A DNA stretch of 60,653 nucleotides, from positions 1-60,653 of the forward strand of contig CAZLNO010000009.1 of assembly GCA_964561005.1 (NCBI GenBank). The letters are read 5' to 3'. The stretch comes from CAZLNO01 sp964561005. GTDB taxonomy: Bacteria > Pseudomonadota > Alphaproteobacteria > Kiloniellales > Rhodovibrionaceae. The translations under genes and the position numbers were made by a program. The number at the start of each line of letters is the position of its first letter. Within the stretch, counting starts at the first letter, position 1. Positions 24,873-37,765 of this stretch are shown in pieces. Below the pieces are notes generated by a model. The model was not told the DNA's origin. It ran no database searches and saw only the letters and a list, made by a program, of their open reading frames with translations.

Positions 24873-25208
24873 TCACGCTCCGTCGTCCGCGTCGTGATGG
24901 CTCTCCCGACGCACCCAGAACCAGGCGTTGAGGCAGCCCAGCAGGACGCCCACGAAGAGGAAGGTGAGCGTCCAGGACACCCTGTCCTCCAGGCGCCCGT
25001 CCAGCCACACACCCAGCGCGATGCCCGCCAGCGTGGGAATGGCCACCGCCCAGCCGACCAGCCCGAACATGCCCAGGCCGAACCACACCCCGCGGTCGCG
25101 CTCGCGCCGGGCGCGCAGCCGGCGGCGGGCCTTGTGGTCCACCTCGCGGGCCACGCGGCGCTTGTGCGCCGCCGCCGGAGCCTTTTCCTCGTCCTCCTCG
25201 CCGGGCAC
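24873..25208 (-). CDS. atpQ: N-type ATPase AtpQ subunit (AtpI-like)
   Basis: A 111-residue protein. Its N-terminal 40 residues are strongly charged (EEDEEKAPAAAHKRRV; RRRLRARRERDR). Two membrane helices follow at about 41-66 and 77-96 (FGLGMFGLVGWAVAIPTLAGIALGVWL; WTLTFLFVGVLLGCLNAWFWV), the AtpI-like pattern of AtpQ. It is thought to assist N-ATPase assembly or ion supply. The start is a GTG at 25206-25208, one base after the atpC stop codon. Confidence 0.85.
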   Translation of the reverse strand: MPGEEDEEKAPAAAHKRRVAREVDHKARRRLRARRERDRGVWFGLGMFGLVGWAVAIPTLAGIALGVWLDGRLEDRVSWTLTFLFVGVLLGCLNAWFWVRRESHHDADDGA

Positions 25209-25209
25209 C

Positions 25210-25608
25210 TCAGCGCTCCTCGAGCTGGATGAAGCGGCGCACGATGCCCGCCTCCAGGCGCGCGACCGCGCCGCGAAGCTGGCGCTCCTGCTCGTCCAGC
25301 CGGCGGAAGCGCCGCTCCACGGTCTCGCGCAGCGCCGCCAGGTCGCGCCCGGGCACGGCGTCGCGCAGCGAGACGCTCACCTCCTCGCCGCGTTTGACCA
25401 GCACCCCCTCGTCCACGCCGAGGTAGCGCTCCGCCCCCGTCGCGCCGGCGTCTTCGAGCTGGTACAGCAGGATGCCCGGCACGATCAGCGCCACATAGTC
25501 GGCGTGCCGGGGCAGCAGGCAGAAGTGCCCCTCCATCCCTTCGGCGACCACCTTGGCCGCGGGGGTGTCCACCAGCACGCCGGTCGGCAGCAGCACCTTC
25601 AGCCGCAT
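25210..25608 (-). CDS. atpC: N-type ATPase epsilon subunit
   Basis: A 132-residue epsilon subunit. The N-terminal beta sandwich is seen in MRLKVLLPTGVLVDTPAAKVVAEGMEGHFCLLPRHADYVALIVPGIL, and a C-terminal helical part follows (LRETVERRFRRLDEQERQLRGAVARLEAG). It links gamma to the c ring and can restrain ATP hydrolysis. It is second in the operon, directly after atpD, as in all N-ATPase operons. Confidence 0.9.
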   Translation of the reverse strand: MRLKVLLPTGVLVDTPAAKVVAEGMEGHFCLLPRHADYVALIVPGILLYQLEDAGATGAERYLGVDEGVLVKRGEEVSVSLRDAVPGRDLAALRETVERRFRRLDEQERQLRGAVARLEAGIVRRFIQLEER

Positions 25609-25623
25609 CGCGCCGCCTCCTTC

Positions 25624-27042
<1,419 letters not shown>

Positions 27043-27114
27043 CCGCACAAGTCCTTTCCGGCGTTCGCCGCCCGAAGTTCGCGGCGATCATCGGGCCAAG
27101 CGCCGGGCGGCACA

Positions 27115-27128
27115 TTGACGTGCCTCAA
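27115..27128. promoter_or_regulatory. FNR/FixK-like box between atpD and the gene at 27180
   Basis: TTGACGTGCCTCAA keeps the TTGA-N6-TCAA core of the Crp/FNR/FixK family. Its centre is about 79 nt from the atpD start and 58 nt from the start of the divergent small gene, so it could serve either promoter. Confidence 0.45.
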
Positions 27129-27179
27129 AGAGGTCTGGCACGTCTTCTGTATGGATGTCCGGGCAATGGGAGACCGGGC

Positions 27180-27506
27180 ATGAACGACGACACGACGAAA
27201 CGCATGATCGAGGACGCCGCCGACGCGCTGGGCGAGAAGCTGCTGCGCTCGTCCGGCGACCCTGATCTGGCCGGCTACGAGGTGCTGGCCCGCGCGGCGC
27301 TCCAGGCGGGCCTCCGCGCCCTGACCGACGGCGAGCCGGCGCCGGCCCGGATCGCGCGCGTGGCGCGCGCGATCTACGACAAGCTGCACCGGGCCGACAG
27401 CGTCCCCTGGTCGGAGCTGGACAGCCACCAGCGGCACTTCTGGCACGACATCGCCCGCGCCGCGATCGCGGCCGCGGACGAGGAAGCGCTCGCGAGCCTG
27501 CAGTAG
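27180..27506 (+). CDS. Hypothetical protein, small helical
   Basis: A 108-residue cytosolic protein without membrane segments. I do not recognise the family. It is predicted to be almost wholly helical, with an acidic N-terminus (MNDDTTKRMIEDAADALGEKL) and a Trp/His-containing block SVPWSELDSHQRHFWHDIARAAIAAADEE near residues 78-105. The ATG at 27180 follows GGGAGA; an in-frame start at 27120 would overlap the FNR-like box and is rejected. It is divergent from atpD and may share its control region. Confidence 0.6.
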   Translation: MNDDTTKRMIEDAADALGEKLLRSSGDPDLAGYEVLARAALQAGLRALTDGEPAPARIARVARAIYDKLHRADSVPWSELDSHQRHFWHDIARAAIAAADEEALASLQ

Positions 27507-27524
27507 CGTTGGAATATCCGGCTC

Positions 27525-27538
27525 TTGACCTGTTTCAA
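27525..27538 (+). promoter_or_regulatory. FNR/FixK-like box upstream of the DUF2892 gene
   Basis: TTGACCTGTTTCAA has an exact TTGA-N6-TCAA core and is centred about 93 nt before the DUF2892 start codon, in the gap after the previous gene. Confidence 0.45.
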
Positions 27539-27624
27539 TGCGCGTCTCACGCCCCCGCTGCGAAGTGACGGGGTTGCGGATTCCGTCAGGTCTCAAGACG
27601 AAAGAATCAATCGGGAGCAAGGCA

Positions 27625-27828
27625 ATGTCCATCGAACGGATCGTCATGGCCGTGATCGGGATCGTCGTCCTGGTCACCCTGGGCCTCAGCCAAATCCACC
27701 ACCCCGCATGGCTCTGGGTCACCGCGGTGTTCGGGCTGCATCTTCTCCAGATGGCCTTCACGGGCTTCTGTCCGCTGGCGATGGTGCTGAAGCGCATGGG
27801 CGTGAAGTCGGGACCGGCGTTCCAGTAA
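27625..27828 (+). CDS. DUF2892 (YgaP-like) small membrane protein
   Basis: A 67-residue protein with two hydrophobic helices (about 6-25 and 29-48) and a CPLAMVLKRMGVKSG ending. This is the pattern of DUF2892 domains, as in the membrane half of YgaP, often linked to rhodanese and sulfur metabolism. GGGAGCAAGGC precedes the ATG at 27625; a start at 27538 would add a non-homologous leader that overlaps the FNR-like box. It stands alone here, without a rhodanese domain. Its role is unknown. Confidence 0.75.
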   Translation: MSIERIVMAVIGIVVLVTLGLSQIHHPAWLWVTAVFGLHLLQMAFTGFCPLAMVLKRMGVKSGPAFQ

Positions 27829-27853
27829 CCTAACCGTCAGGCTCAAAAGATTC

Positions 27854-27982
27854 CTACACCCGCGCCGCCTCCCTGGCGGCCTCCAGTTCGTACCCGTCGG
27901 CCGGGAAGCCGTTGATGGCGTGCGGACCTTCGGGCGCGAGATCGATGTGGCCGTTCAGGATCAGCGAGCGGCCGCTCTCCAA
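27854..27982 (-). pseudogene. Remnant of an M20-family amidohydrolase/peptidase
   Basis: On the minus strand the sequence reads LESGRSLILNGHIDLAPEGP, closely matching the metal-site region of M20 deacetylases and desuccinylases (consensus LILNGHIDVVPEGP). The similarity stops within a few residues on both sides; no start, no further metal ligands and no dimerisation domain follow. It therefore looks like a short gene fragment. The rest of 27829-28194 (366 bp) holds nothing else I can identify. Confidence 0.5.
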
Positions 27983-28194
27983 GCGCGGCGGCGCGGGCCC
28001 AGCTTTGTCCAGCTCCGGCCCAAGGCCCGCCCCCTTCCGACATTGTCGAGTCACACCAAATCCGCACTCTCCATGCGACCGCTCTCTCCCCGTGCTTGTT
28101 GTCGGGCAGATGATCGCAAGACGGCGGCTAAAGGAATTTTTACGAAAATTGGCTACAACGCCTGTCATTGCAGGGGATACGGGGCAGGATCTTG

Positions 28195-29268
28195 ATGACT
28201 TTGCGTGCACTCGCGGCCGCCTTCGCAGCGATCTTCATGCTGGGTGGGCTGGCGGGCCAGGCGGGCGCCGGCGTCGCCTGGGCGCCTTTTCCGGTGGAGG
28301 TCTGGGAACGTCCGTTCGACATGGACGGCCCGCGGCGGCGGATCGACTACATGCCGCTCGATCGGGCGGAGAAGGCCTGGCATCTCTGCGTGGCCATTCC
28401 GCATGTGAAGGACTCCTACTGGCTGGCCGTGAACTACGGGCTCGTCGAGGAAAGCGAACGTCTCGGCGTGCGGATGGTCCTGAAGGAGGCCGGCGGCTAC
28501 GCCAACTTCGCCAGGCACCGCCGCCAGGTGCGGGAATGCATCGACGGCGACCACGACGCCCTGATCGTCGGCGCGGTCTCCTATCACAAGCAGAACGATC
28601 TGGTGGCGGCCGCGCGCGCCGCCGGCAAGCCGGTCATCGACCTTGTCAACGGGATGAGCTCGCCCAAGCTCACCGCCAAGTCGCTGGTGTCCTTTCGCGA
28701 GATGGCCGCGCGGGCGGGCGCGTTCCTCAGGGAGCATGCCGACGGCGCGGCCCGGATCGCGTGGTTCCCCGGCCCCGAGGGCGCCGGCTGGGTCGAGGAC
28801 GGCGACGCCGGCCTGCGCGCGGCGCTGGCCGGCAGCGAGATCGAGATCGTCGCCACGGCCCACGGCGACACGACCCCGGCCGCACAGCGGCGGCTGCTGG
28901 AGACCTTTCTGCAGGGCGATCCCGACGTGGACTACATCGTCGGCACGGCGGTGACGGCGACGCAGGCGGCGGAACTGCTGGCGGAGAAGGGGCTCAGCGG
29001 GGACATCCAGGTGGTGGCGTACTACCTGACGCAGAATGTCTATCAGGAGCTCAAGCGCGGGCGCGTCCTCGCGGCTCCCACGGACAGCCCGGTGGTGCAG
29101 GCGCGCATCGCCGTCGACCTGGCCGTACGGGCGCTGGAAGGAAAGTCCTATCACAGACACCTCGGTCCGGAACTCTACGTCGTGGACCGCGTCAACGTGA
29201 ACTTCTTCGAGTACCAGACCGCACTTGCGCCTCCGAGCTTCACGCCGGTACACCGGGTTCCCCGATAG
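28195..29268 (+). CDS. torT: TorT-like periplasmic substrate-binding protein
   Basis: A 357-residue periplasmic binding protein of type I fold. The signal peptide spans about residues 1-25 (LRALAAAFAAIFMLGGLAGQAGA). The mature protein resembles TorT, the TMAO-sensing partner of TorS: AWHLCVAIPHVKDSYWLAVNYGLVEESERLGV near 60-92, ALIVGAVSYHK near 125, and VDYIVGTAVTATQAAELL near 245. The ATG at 28195 is preferred over a TTG nine codons upstream. A TorS-like kinase follows after 122 bp. No torCAD genes are in the window, so the ligand may not be TMAO. Confidence 0.75.
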   Translation: MTLRALAAAFAAIFMLGGLAGQAGAGVAWAPFPVEVWERPFDMDGPRRRIDYMPLDRAEKAWHLCVAIPHVKDSYWLAVNYGLVEESERLGVRMVLKEAGGYANFARHRRQVRECIDGDHDALIVGAVSYHKQNDLVAAARAAGKPVIDLVNGMSSPKLTAKSLVSFREMAARAGAFLREHADGAARIAWFPGPEGAGWVEDGDAGLRAALAGSEIEIVATAHGDTTPAAQRRLLETFLQGDPDVDYIVGTAVTATQAAELLAEKGLSGDIQVVAYYLTQNVYQELKRGRVLAAPTDSPVVQARIAVDLAVRALEGKSYHRHLGPELYVVDRVNVNFFEYQTALAPPSFTPVHRVPR

Positions 29269-29390
29269 GCTTCCACCGCGACGGCATCGCATGACCCAGA
29301 CATCCGACACGCCCCTGCCCCCGCGTCCGCGCCCGGCGATCGGCACGTGGGCGACGGCCTCCCGCCCTTCGAGTCCCGAGGTTTAGCACG

Positions 29391-32908
<3,518 letters not shown>

Positions 32909-32912
<4 letters not shown>

Positions 32913-33313
32913 CCCCGAGGCAAACCCGGCAGCGCATCCTGATCGTCGACGACGATCCGGCGAACCTGCAGCTTCTCGGCGCGGCGCTGCGCGAGGACTA
33001 CGACGTCGTGGTCGCGAAGTCGGGCGAGCAGGCCCTCAAGCGCCTGGAACAGGGCCCGGTCGATCTCGCGCTGCTGGACGTGGTGATGCCGGGCATCGAC
33101 GGCTACGAGGTGCTGCGGCGCATGAAGGCGGACCCGCGCTACGCTCAGATCCCGGTGATCTTCGTCAGTGCCGTCAACGAGGCCACGGACACGGCGCACG
33201 GCCGGGAATTGGGCGCGGTCGACTACATCACGAAACCGCTCAACCTCCCCACGGTTCAGGCCCGCGTTCGGACCCATCTGGCGCCGCCGAACGGGGTCGG
33301 GCAGGCCGACTGA
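32909..33313 (+). CDS. Stand-alone response-regulator receiver
   Basis: A 134-residue protein made of one receiver domain. Acidic pocket DDD is at residues 14-16, phospho-acceptor Asp57 lies in LALLDVVMPGIDGYE, and the switch residues are FVSA and YITKPL. There is no DNA-binding or enzymatic output domain. The ATGA overlap with the kinase gene shows coupled translation, so it is the likely acceptor from the kinase HPt domain. TorR, by contrast, has an OmpR-type DNA-binding domain. It probably acts by protein contact or as a phosphate sink. Confidence 0.88.
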
Positions 33314-33394
33314 AGTCGCGCTTGCGCCTGGTGGCGGCCGGAACCCGGGCGCCGTCGAGCGACGCCCGGGCGAGGTAACTTCAACCGTGGCGAC

Positions 33395-34651
33395 CTACTG
33401 CATTCCGCGGTAGGAAATCCGGTAGATCGCGCCCGTCAGGTCGTCGGAGACCAGCAGCGAGCCGTCCAGCATCTGCACGACGTCCACGGGGCGGCCCAGG
33501 TACTCGCCGTTCTCGGTGAGCCAGCCCTTCGCGAAGACCTCGTGGGAGACCACGTTGCCCTCCTCGTCCATGTCGACGTGCATGACCTGGGCGCCCACGG
33601 GCTCGGCGCGGTTCCACGAGCCGTGCTGCGCCACGAAGAGGTCGTTCTTGTAGGCGCGCGGGAACTGGTTGCCCGTGTAGAAGGTCATGCCGAGGTTGGC
33701 CGAATGGGCCTGCCACTCGATTTCCGGAAAGACCGCGTCGGCCGGCGGCTCGGAATCCATGTAGGCCTCGGTGCGCACGTTGCCGCCGCCGTACCAGGGG
33801 AAGCCGAAGTGCTGCCCCGCCTTGGCCGCGCGGTTCAGCTCGCCCGGCGGGATGTCGGGACCCATGCCGTCCACCTGGTTGTCGGTGAACCACAGCTCGC
33901 CGGTCACCGGGTGGAAGTCGAGGCCGACCGAATTGCGGATGCCGCGGGCGTAGATCTCCCAGCCGCTGCCGTCGGTGTTGACGCGCACGATGGTGCCCAT
34001 CGGGTCCATCGGCCATTTGTCCGGCGGCGGCACGTTGTAGGGCTGGCCGATGGCCATGTAGATCTTGCCGTCCGGGCCGACGTCGACCACCCGGAAGGCG
34101 TGGTTGAAGTACTCCTCCTCCTTCGGGAAGAACTGCTCCTTGACCAGCCCGACGGCGACGTCGGTGCCCTCGTAGAAGAACTCGGCCGCCGGAAAGGCCC
34201 AGAGACGGTTGTGTCCGGCGATGTAGAGGATGCCCTGGTCGTCGAAGGCCGGGCCGTTCGGGAACTTGAAGGGAATGCCCGGCGCGAACTGCTTGACCTC
34301 GTCGGCGACGCGGTCCTTGTCGCGGTCGGTCACCGCCCAGACCTTGGATTTCCGGGTGCCGACGAAAACCACCCCGACGTTCGGCCCGACCGCCATGTGC
34401 CGCGCGTCGGGCACGATGGCGTAGAGGTCGATCTCGAAGCCGTCGGGCAGTTCGATCCGCTCCAGCGTCTTGCGGATGGCCGCGGCCCGGTCGCCGCCCT
34501 GCGGCACGATTTCCGGCTCGGCCGTGCCGGTCTGCTTGAACTCCTGCAGCTTCTCCAGGACCTCCTGGACGCTGCCCTGCGCCGCCGCCGGACCCGACAG
34601 CAGGAGACCGGCCACCGCCGCCGCGGCGCCAACAATCCCATAGCTTTTCAC
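33395..34651 (-). CDS. PQQ-dependent sugar (sorbosone/glucose-type) dehydrogenase
   Basis: A 418-residue periplasmic beta-propeller quinoprotein of the soluble glucose/sorbosone dehydrogenase family. The signal peptide is about residues 1-25 (KSYGIVGAAAAVAGLLLSGPAAAQ). Propeller blocks include GPNVGVVFVGTRKSKVWAVTDRD, YARGIRNSVGLDFHPVTGELWFTDNQVDG and FVAQHGSWNR. I choose the GTG at 34649-34651: GGGGAGG sits 6 nt ahead, and the ATG at 34664-34666 lies within that ribosome-binding site. It is downstream of pqqA-pqqC-pqqD on the same strand, which supports use of PQQ. The sugar oxidised is unknown. Confidence 0.85.
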   Translation of the reverse strand: MKSYGIVGAAAAVAGLLLSGPAAAQGSVQEVLEKLQEFKQTGTAEPEIVPQGGDRAAAIRKTLERIELPDGFEIDLYAIVPDARHMAVGPNVGVVFVGTRKSKVWAVTDRDKDRVADEVKQFAPGIPFKFPNGPAFDDQGILYIAGHNRLWAFPAAEFFYEGTDVAVGLVKEQFFPKEEEYFNHAFRVVDVGPDGKIYMAIGQPYNVPPPDKWPMDPMGTIVRVNTDGSGWEIYARGIRNSVGLDFHPVTGELWFTDNQVDGMGPDIPPGELNRAAKAGQHFGFPWYGGGNVRTEAYMDSEPPADAVFPEIEWQAHSANLGMTFYTGNQFPRAYKNDLFVAQHGSWNRAEPVGAQVMHVDMDEEGNVVSHEVFAKGWLTENGEYLGRPVDVVQMLDGSLLVSDDLTGAIYRISYRGMQ

Positions 34652-34762
34652 GTTTTTCCTCCCCATGCGAATGAACAGCCTGATTGTCTTCAGCCACCTT
34701 ATCGTTGGCCGCCCGGTCGACGCGGCAGGCGCCGACTGCCCGGGACGGCTCGCCAGACTCCG

Positions 34763-35050
34763 CTAGGCGCGGAGAAAGTCCTTGTCCGCCAGGTCCTGCA
34801 GCATCTCGATCACGTCCGCCGCGATCGCCTCGGGCGGCGCGTCGTACTCCCCCGCCAGCTCGTCGGCGATCGCCGCCACCGTCTTCGTCCCATCCAGGCG
34901 CCGCAACACCGTCAGCGCTGTCTCGTCCGGCATCAGCACCCGTTCGGGCGCCAGCAGCACCCAGGCCGCGCGCGCGGAATCGAAGCGCAGCTTGACGTGC
35001 CGCGCCAGAACCGGGGCGGACTCGGGGCGGATTTCGACGCGCGCCGGCAT
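34763..35050 (-). CDS. pqqD: PQQ biosynthesis peptide chaperone PqqD
   Basis: A 95-residue PqqD, the RRE-fold chaperone that holds the PqqA peptide for the radical-SAM enzyme PqqE. Family features are PVLARHVKLRFDSARAAWVLLAPERVLMPDETA near 13-45 and the helical end DVIEMLQDLADKDFLRA. The ATG at 35048-35050 overlaps the pqqC stop codon by one base (TGATG). No pqqE follows; a quinoprotein dehydrogenase gene does. Confidence 0.92.
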   Translation of the reverse strand: MPARVEIRPESAPVLARHVKLRFDSARAAWVLLAPERVLMPDETALTVLRRLDGTKTVAAIADELAGEYDAPPEAIAADVIEMLQDLADKDFLRA

Positions 35051-35781
35051 CACGCCTCGGGCACGAAGGCGTCCGGCGGAATGTGGCCGGGTGTCACGTA
35101 GGCGTGGTGCAGCGCGTCCAGCATCGCCCAGAGCACGTCGCACTTGAAGATCAGCGCGTCCTGGACCGCGCGCTGCTGCTCGGCCGTCCGCGCGTGCGCC
35201 TTGACATAGTCCAGCGCGTAGTCCGCGTCGCGGGGCGCCTGGGTCAGCCGCGCGTTGAAGTAGCCGAGAGTCTCGTCGTCCACGAAGTCGTAGTGCGCCA
35301 GCATCCCGGCGACGCGCGTCGAGATCGTGCTGGGCGAAAACATCTCGGTCAGCGAGGAGGCCACCGCCTCCAGCAAACTGCGCTCGCACACGAAGCCGAC
35401 GTAGGCCTCGACCGCGAATCTCGTGGCCGGCAGCGCGGCCCGCCGCGAGGTCACCAGCTCGTCGTCGAGGCCCAGGCCGCGGGTCAGCACCAGCCAGCGC
35501 GCGATGCCGCCCTCCCCGGCCCTTTCACCGTCGTGGTCGACCAGGCGTTGCCGCCAGACCCGCCGCAGATCCGGGTCGTCGCAGCGCGCCATCAGCGCGG
35601 CGTCCTTGCGCGGAATCGCGGCCTGGTAGCAGTAGCGATTCAGCGCCCAAGCCTGAACCTGCCCCTTCGTCAACGCGCCGGCGTTCAGCGCCTTGTGAAA
35701 GGGATGGCGCGCGTGGTAGCGCGCCGCACCGATCTCGCGCAGCGCGCTCTCCAACGCTTCCGGCGAGACCGGCGTGGTCAT
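35050..35781 (-). CDS. pqqC: Pyrroloquinoline-quinone synthase PqqC
   Basis: A 243-residue cofactor-free oxidase of the TenA/heme-oxygenase fold that performs the last steps of PQQ formation. Typical blocks are YHARHPFHKALNAGALTKGQVQAWALNRYCYQ near 22-53, IPRKDAALMAR, HDGERAGEGGIARWL and SLTEMFSPSTISTRVAGMLAHYDFV. It lies 10 bp downstream of pqqA. Length matches the family. Confidence 0.95.
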   Translation of the reverse strand: MTTPVSPEALESALREIGAARYHARHPFHKALNAGALTKGQVQAWALNRYCYQAAIPRKDAALMARCDDPDLRRVWRQRLVDHDGERAGEGGIARWLVLTRGLGLDDELVTSRRAALPATRFAVEAYVGFVCERSLLEAVASSLTEMFSPSTISTRVAGMLAHYDFVDDETLGYFNARLTQAPRDADYALDYVKAHARTAEQQRAVQDALIFKCDVLWAMLDALHHAYVTPGHIPPDAFVPEA

Positions 35782-35791
35782 CGCCGCGGGG

Positions 35792-35896
35792 TCAGCGCCT
35801 GGCCGGCTCGGCGCAGGCGTAGCTGTTGATTTCCATGCCGACGGCGATCTCGCGCACCGCGGGCTTGTGCCAAGTCTTGCGGGTGTTCCGGGTCAT
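35792..35896 (-). CDS. pqqA: PQQ precursor peptide PqqA
   Basis: A 34-residue peptide reading MTRNTRKTWHKPAVREIAVG then MEINSYACAEPARR. Glu22 and Tyr26 form the invariant E-x3-Y pair that is cross-linked to make PQQ. GCAGGAG lies just ahead of the ATG. pqqC follows on the same strand, then pqqD. The gene is below usual ORF-finder length cut-offs and would easily be missed. pqqB, pqqE and pqqF are not in the window. Confidence 0.93.
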   Translation of the reverse strand: MTRNTRKTWHKPAVREIAVGMEINSYACAEPARR

Positions 35897-36006
35897 CTCC
35901 TGCCTCCCCAAAGCTTGCATGGCGTTGGTCTGGTTATCGGGATACCCGACAGTATGCGCATGCTCCAGGCAGACATCAAGACGCTGCGCGGCGCCGGCGC
36001 GCAGTG

Positions 36007-36123
36007 ATACCGCCCGACATTTGAACAGACTCGTCCTTCGACAAGCTCAGGACGAGGTCCTCATGCTGAGCCTGTCGAAGCATGAGGCCGCCCAGATGTA
36101 CGATTTCATTAGTCGGGCGGTAT
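36007..36123. repeat. MITE-like element, copy 1, with perfect 12-bp terminal inverted repeats
   Basis: The ends are ATACCGCCCGAC (36007-36018) and GTCGGGCGGTAT (36112-36123), perfect inverted repeats. The right flank CCAGATGTACGATTTCATT (36092-36110) recurs at 46778-46795. The interior holds two copies of the dispersed palindrome (36030-36056 and 36059-36087). A second, diverged copy lies at 46705-46808. No coding capacity is seen. Confidence 0.7.
36030..36087. repeat. Two dispersed palindromes inside MITE-like copy 1
   Basis: The first has arms CTCGTCC and GGACGAG around TTCGACAAGCTCA (36030-36056). The second has arms CCTCATGC and GCATGAGG around TGAGCCTGTCGAA (36059-36087). Both keep the TTCGACA(A/G)GCTCA core, while the arm sequences differ but stay complementary, as expected if the hairpin is under selection or copied as a unit. 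Confidence 0.65.
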
Positions 36124-36238
36124 GATACGGCGCGCACGGGACCCGTGCCACGGAGCGACCAGATCCCGGACCAGCGGCGCAGCACTGGCGTGCTGCCTCG
36201 CATCCGGGATGACGGGTCAAATTCAATTGCCGCTGGCA

Positions 36239-37000
36239 TCAGACCGCCAAGTACTCCCGGCGCAGCTCCTCGCTGTCCAGCACCTCCTGCGGCCGGCCGC
36301 GGAAGACCACCTGGCCGGCATCCATGATGACGGCGCGGTCGGCGATGCGCAGCGCCGCCACGGCGTTCTGCTCCACCAGAATGGAGGTGATGCCGGCCTC
36401 CTTCACGATCTTCAGAATGCCCTCGATCTCGCGGACGATCTGCGGCGCCAGGCCCTCGTAGGGCTCGTCCAGCAGCAGGAGCTTGACGTCGCGGGCCAGC
36501 GCGCGGGCCACCGCCAGCATCTGCTGCTCGCCGCCGGAGAGCGTGGTGCCTTCCTGCCGCCGGCGCTCCGCCAGCCGGGGGAAGTGGTCGTAGATGCGCT
36601 CCAGCGGCCAGCCCAGCCCCTCGGAAACCTGGGCGACGATCAGGTTTTCCTCGACCGTCAGGCCGGGGATGATGCGCCGGTCCTCGGGCACCAGGGAGAC
36701 GCCGGCGCGCGCCGCCTCGTGCGTCTTCATCCGGTGCAGCGGCTTGCCGTCCAGCCAGATCTCGCCCTGGCGCAGGCTGGGCTGGTCGGCGCGGGCGATG
36801 GTGCGCAGGGTCGAGGTCTTGCCCGCGCCGTTGCGGCCCAGCAGGGCCAGGATCTCGTTGTCGCGCACCTCGAAACCGGCCCCCTGCACGATGTAGCTCT
36901 CGCCGTAATAGGCGTGCAGGTCGTCGCAGTGGAAGAAGGCCTCGCCGGCCTCGGCTTGCGGCACCCCGCTCACGGCGGTTGCGGCGGTGGCGGCGGTCAT
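36239..37000 (-). CDS. livF: Branched-chain amino acid/amide-type ABC transporter ATP-binding protein (LivF)
   Basis: A 253-residue ABC ATPase. Walker A is GRNGAGKT, the signature is LSGGEQQM, Walker B is LLLLDEPYEGL, and the switch His is replaced by Gln in ILVEQN, as usual in LivF. It energises uptake with LivG and the two permeases. The first 20 residues are low-complexity (MTAATAATAVSGVPQAEAG), so the true start may be slightly later. Its start overlaps the livG end by 4 bp. Confidence 0.92.
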   Translation of the reverse strand: MTAATAATAVSGVPQAEAGEAFFHCDDLHAYYGESYIVQGAGFEVRDNEILALLGRNGAGKTSTLRTIARADQPSLRQGEIWLDGKPLHRMKTHEAARAGVSLVPEDRRIIPGLTVEENLIVAQVSEGLGWPLERIYDHFPRLAERRRQEGTTLSGGEQQMLAVARALARDVKLLLLDEPYEGLAPQIVREIEGILKIVKEAGITSILVEQNAVAALRIADRAVIMDAGQVVFRGRPQEVLDSEELRREYLAV

Positions 37001-37752
37001 TCGTCAGCCCCTCCCAGGTAGGCTTCGTAGACGTTCGGGTCCTCGCGGATCTCCTCGGGGGTGCCCTCGGCGATGACGCGGCCCTGCTGCAGGACCGTGA
37101 TCCGTTCCGAGAGCGAGAACACCACGCCCATGTCGTGCTCGATGATGATCTTGGTCATGCCGCGCTCGGAGATGCGCTTGAGAAGCTGGATGGTGCTCTG
37201 GGTGTCGTGCTGGGACATGCCGGCCGTCGGCTCGTCCAGCAGCAGCAGTCGCGGCCGGTGGGCCAGGCAGATCGCCAGCTCCAGCCGCCGCTTGTCGCCG
37301 CGCGCCAGGTGGGCGGCCTCGATCTCCAGCTTGTCCTTCAGGCCGACGTCGACCAGCAACTCCTCGGCATACTGCTCGACCGGCCGCCGACCGGCGGGCG
37401 CCTCGAACAGGTTGGCCTTGAACGCGCCGTCCCGCGCGGCCAGGCCGGCGATGGTGACGTTCTCCAGGCACGTCATGTCCTGGAAGATCTCCGGCGTCTG
37501 GAACACCCGGGCCAGGCCGAGCTGGTTGATGTCGTGCGGCTTCATGTCGATCAGCGGGTGGCCGTCGAACACCACGGAGCCGCTGTCGGGATGGATACGG
37601 CCGGTCAGCACGTTGATCAGCGTGCTCTTGCCCGCGCCGTTGGGACCGATGATGGCGTGGACGCTGCCTTCCTCGACCTTGATCCCCACGTTGTCGAGGG
37701 CGGTCAGGCCGCCGAAGCGCTTGGTCACGCCGTAGGCGTCGAGAAGTGCCAT
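36997..37752 (-). CDS. livG: Branched-chain amino acid/amide-type ABC transporter ATP-binding protein (LivG)
   Basis: A 251-residue ABC ATPase with Walker A GPNGAGKS, Q-loop LARVFQTPEIF, Walker B LLLLDEPTAGM and switch His in IIIEHDMGVVF. The ABC signature is ARGDKRRLELA rather than LSGGQ, as in many LivG proteins. It lies between livM and livF in a five-gene order binding protein, livH, livM, livG, livF. Confidence 0.93.
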   Translation of the reverse strand: MALLDAYGVTKRFGGLTALDNVGIKVEEGSVHAIIGPNGAGKSTLINVLTGRIHPDSGSVVFDGHPLIDMKPHDINQLGLARVFQTPEIFQDMTCLENVTIAGLAARDGAFKANLFEAPAGRRPVEQYAEELLVDVGLKDKLEIEAAHLARGDKRRLELAICLAHRPRLLLLDEPTAGMSQHDTQSTIQLLKRISERGMTKIIIEHDMGVVFSLSERITVLQQGRVIAEGTPEEIREDPNVYEAYLGGADE

Positions 37753-37765
37753 GATGCCTCTCCCC

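Noticed and set aside
34652..34666. ATG at 34664-34666 as the start of the PQQ dehydrogenase
   Set aside because: The ATG lies inside the apparent ribosome-binding site of the GTG at 34649-34651, and the signal peptide starts with that GTG.
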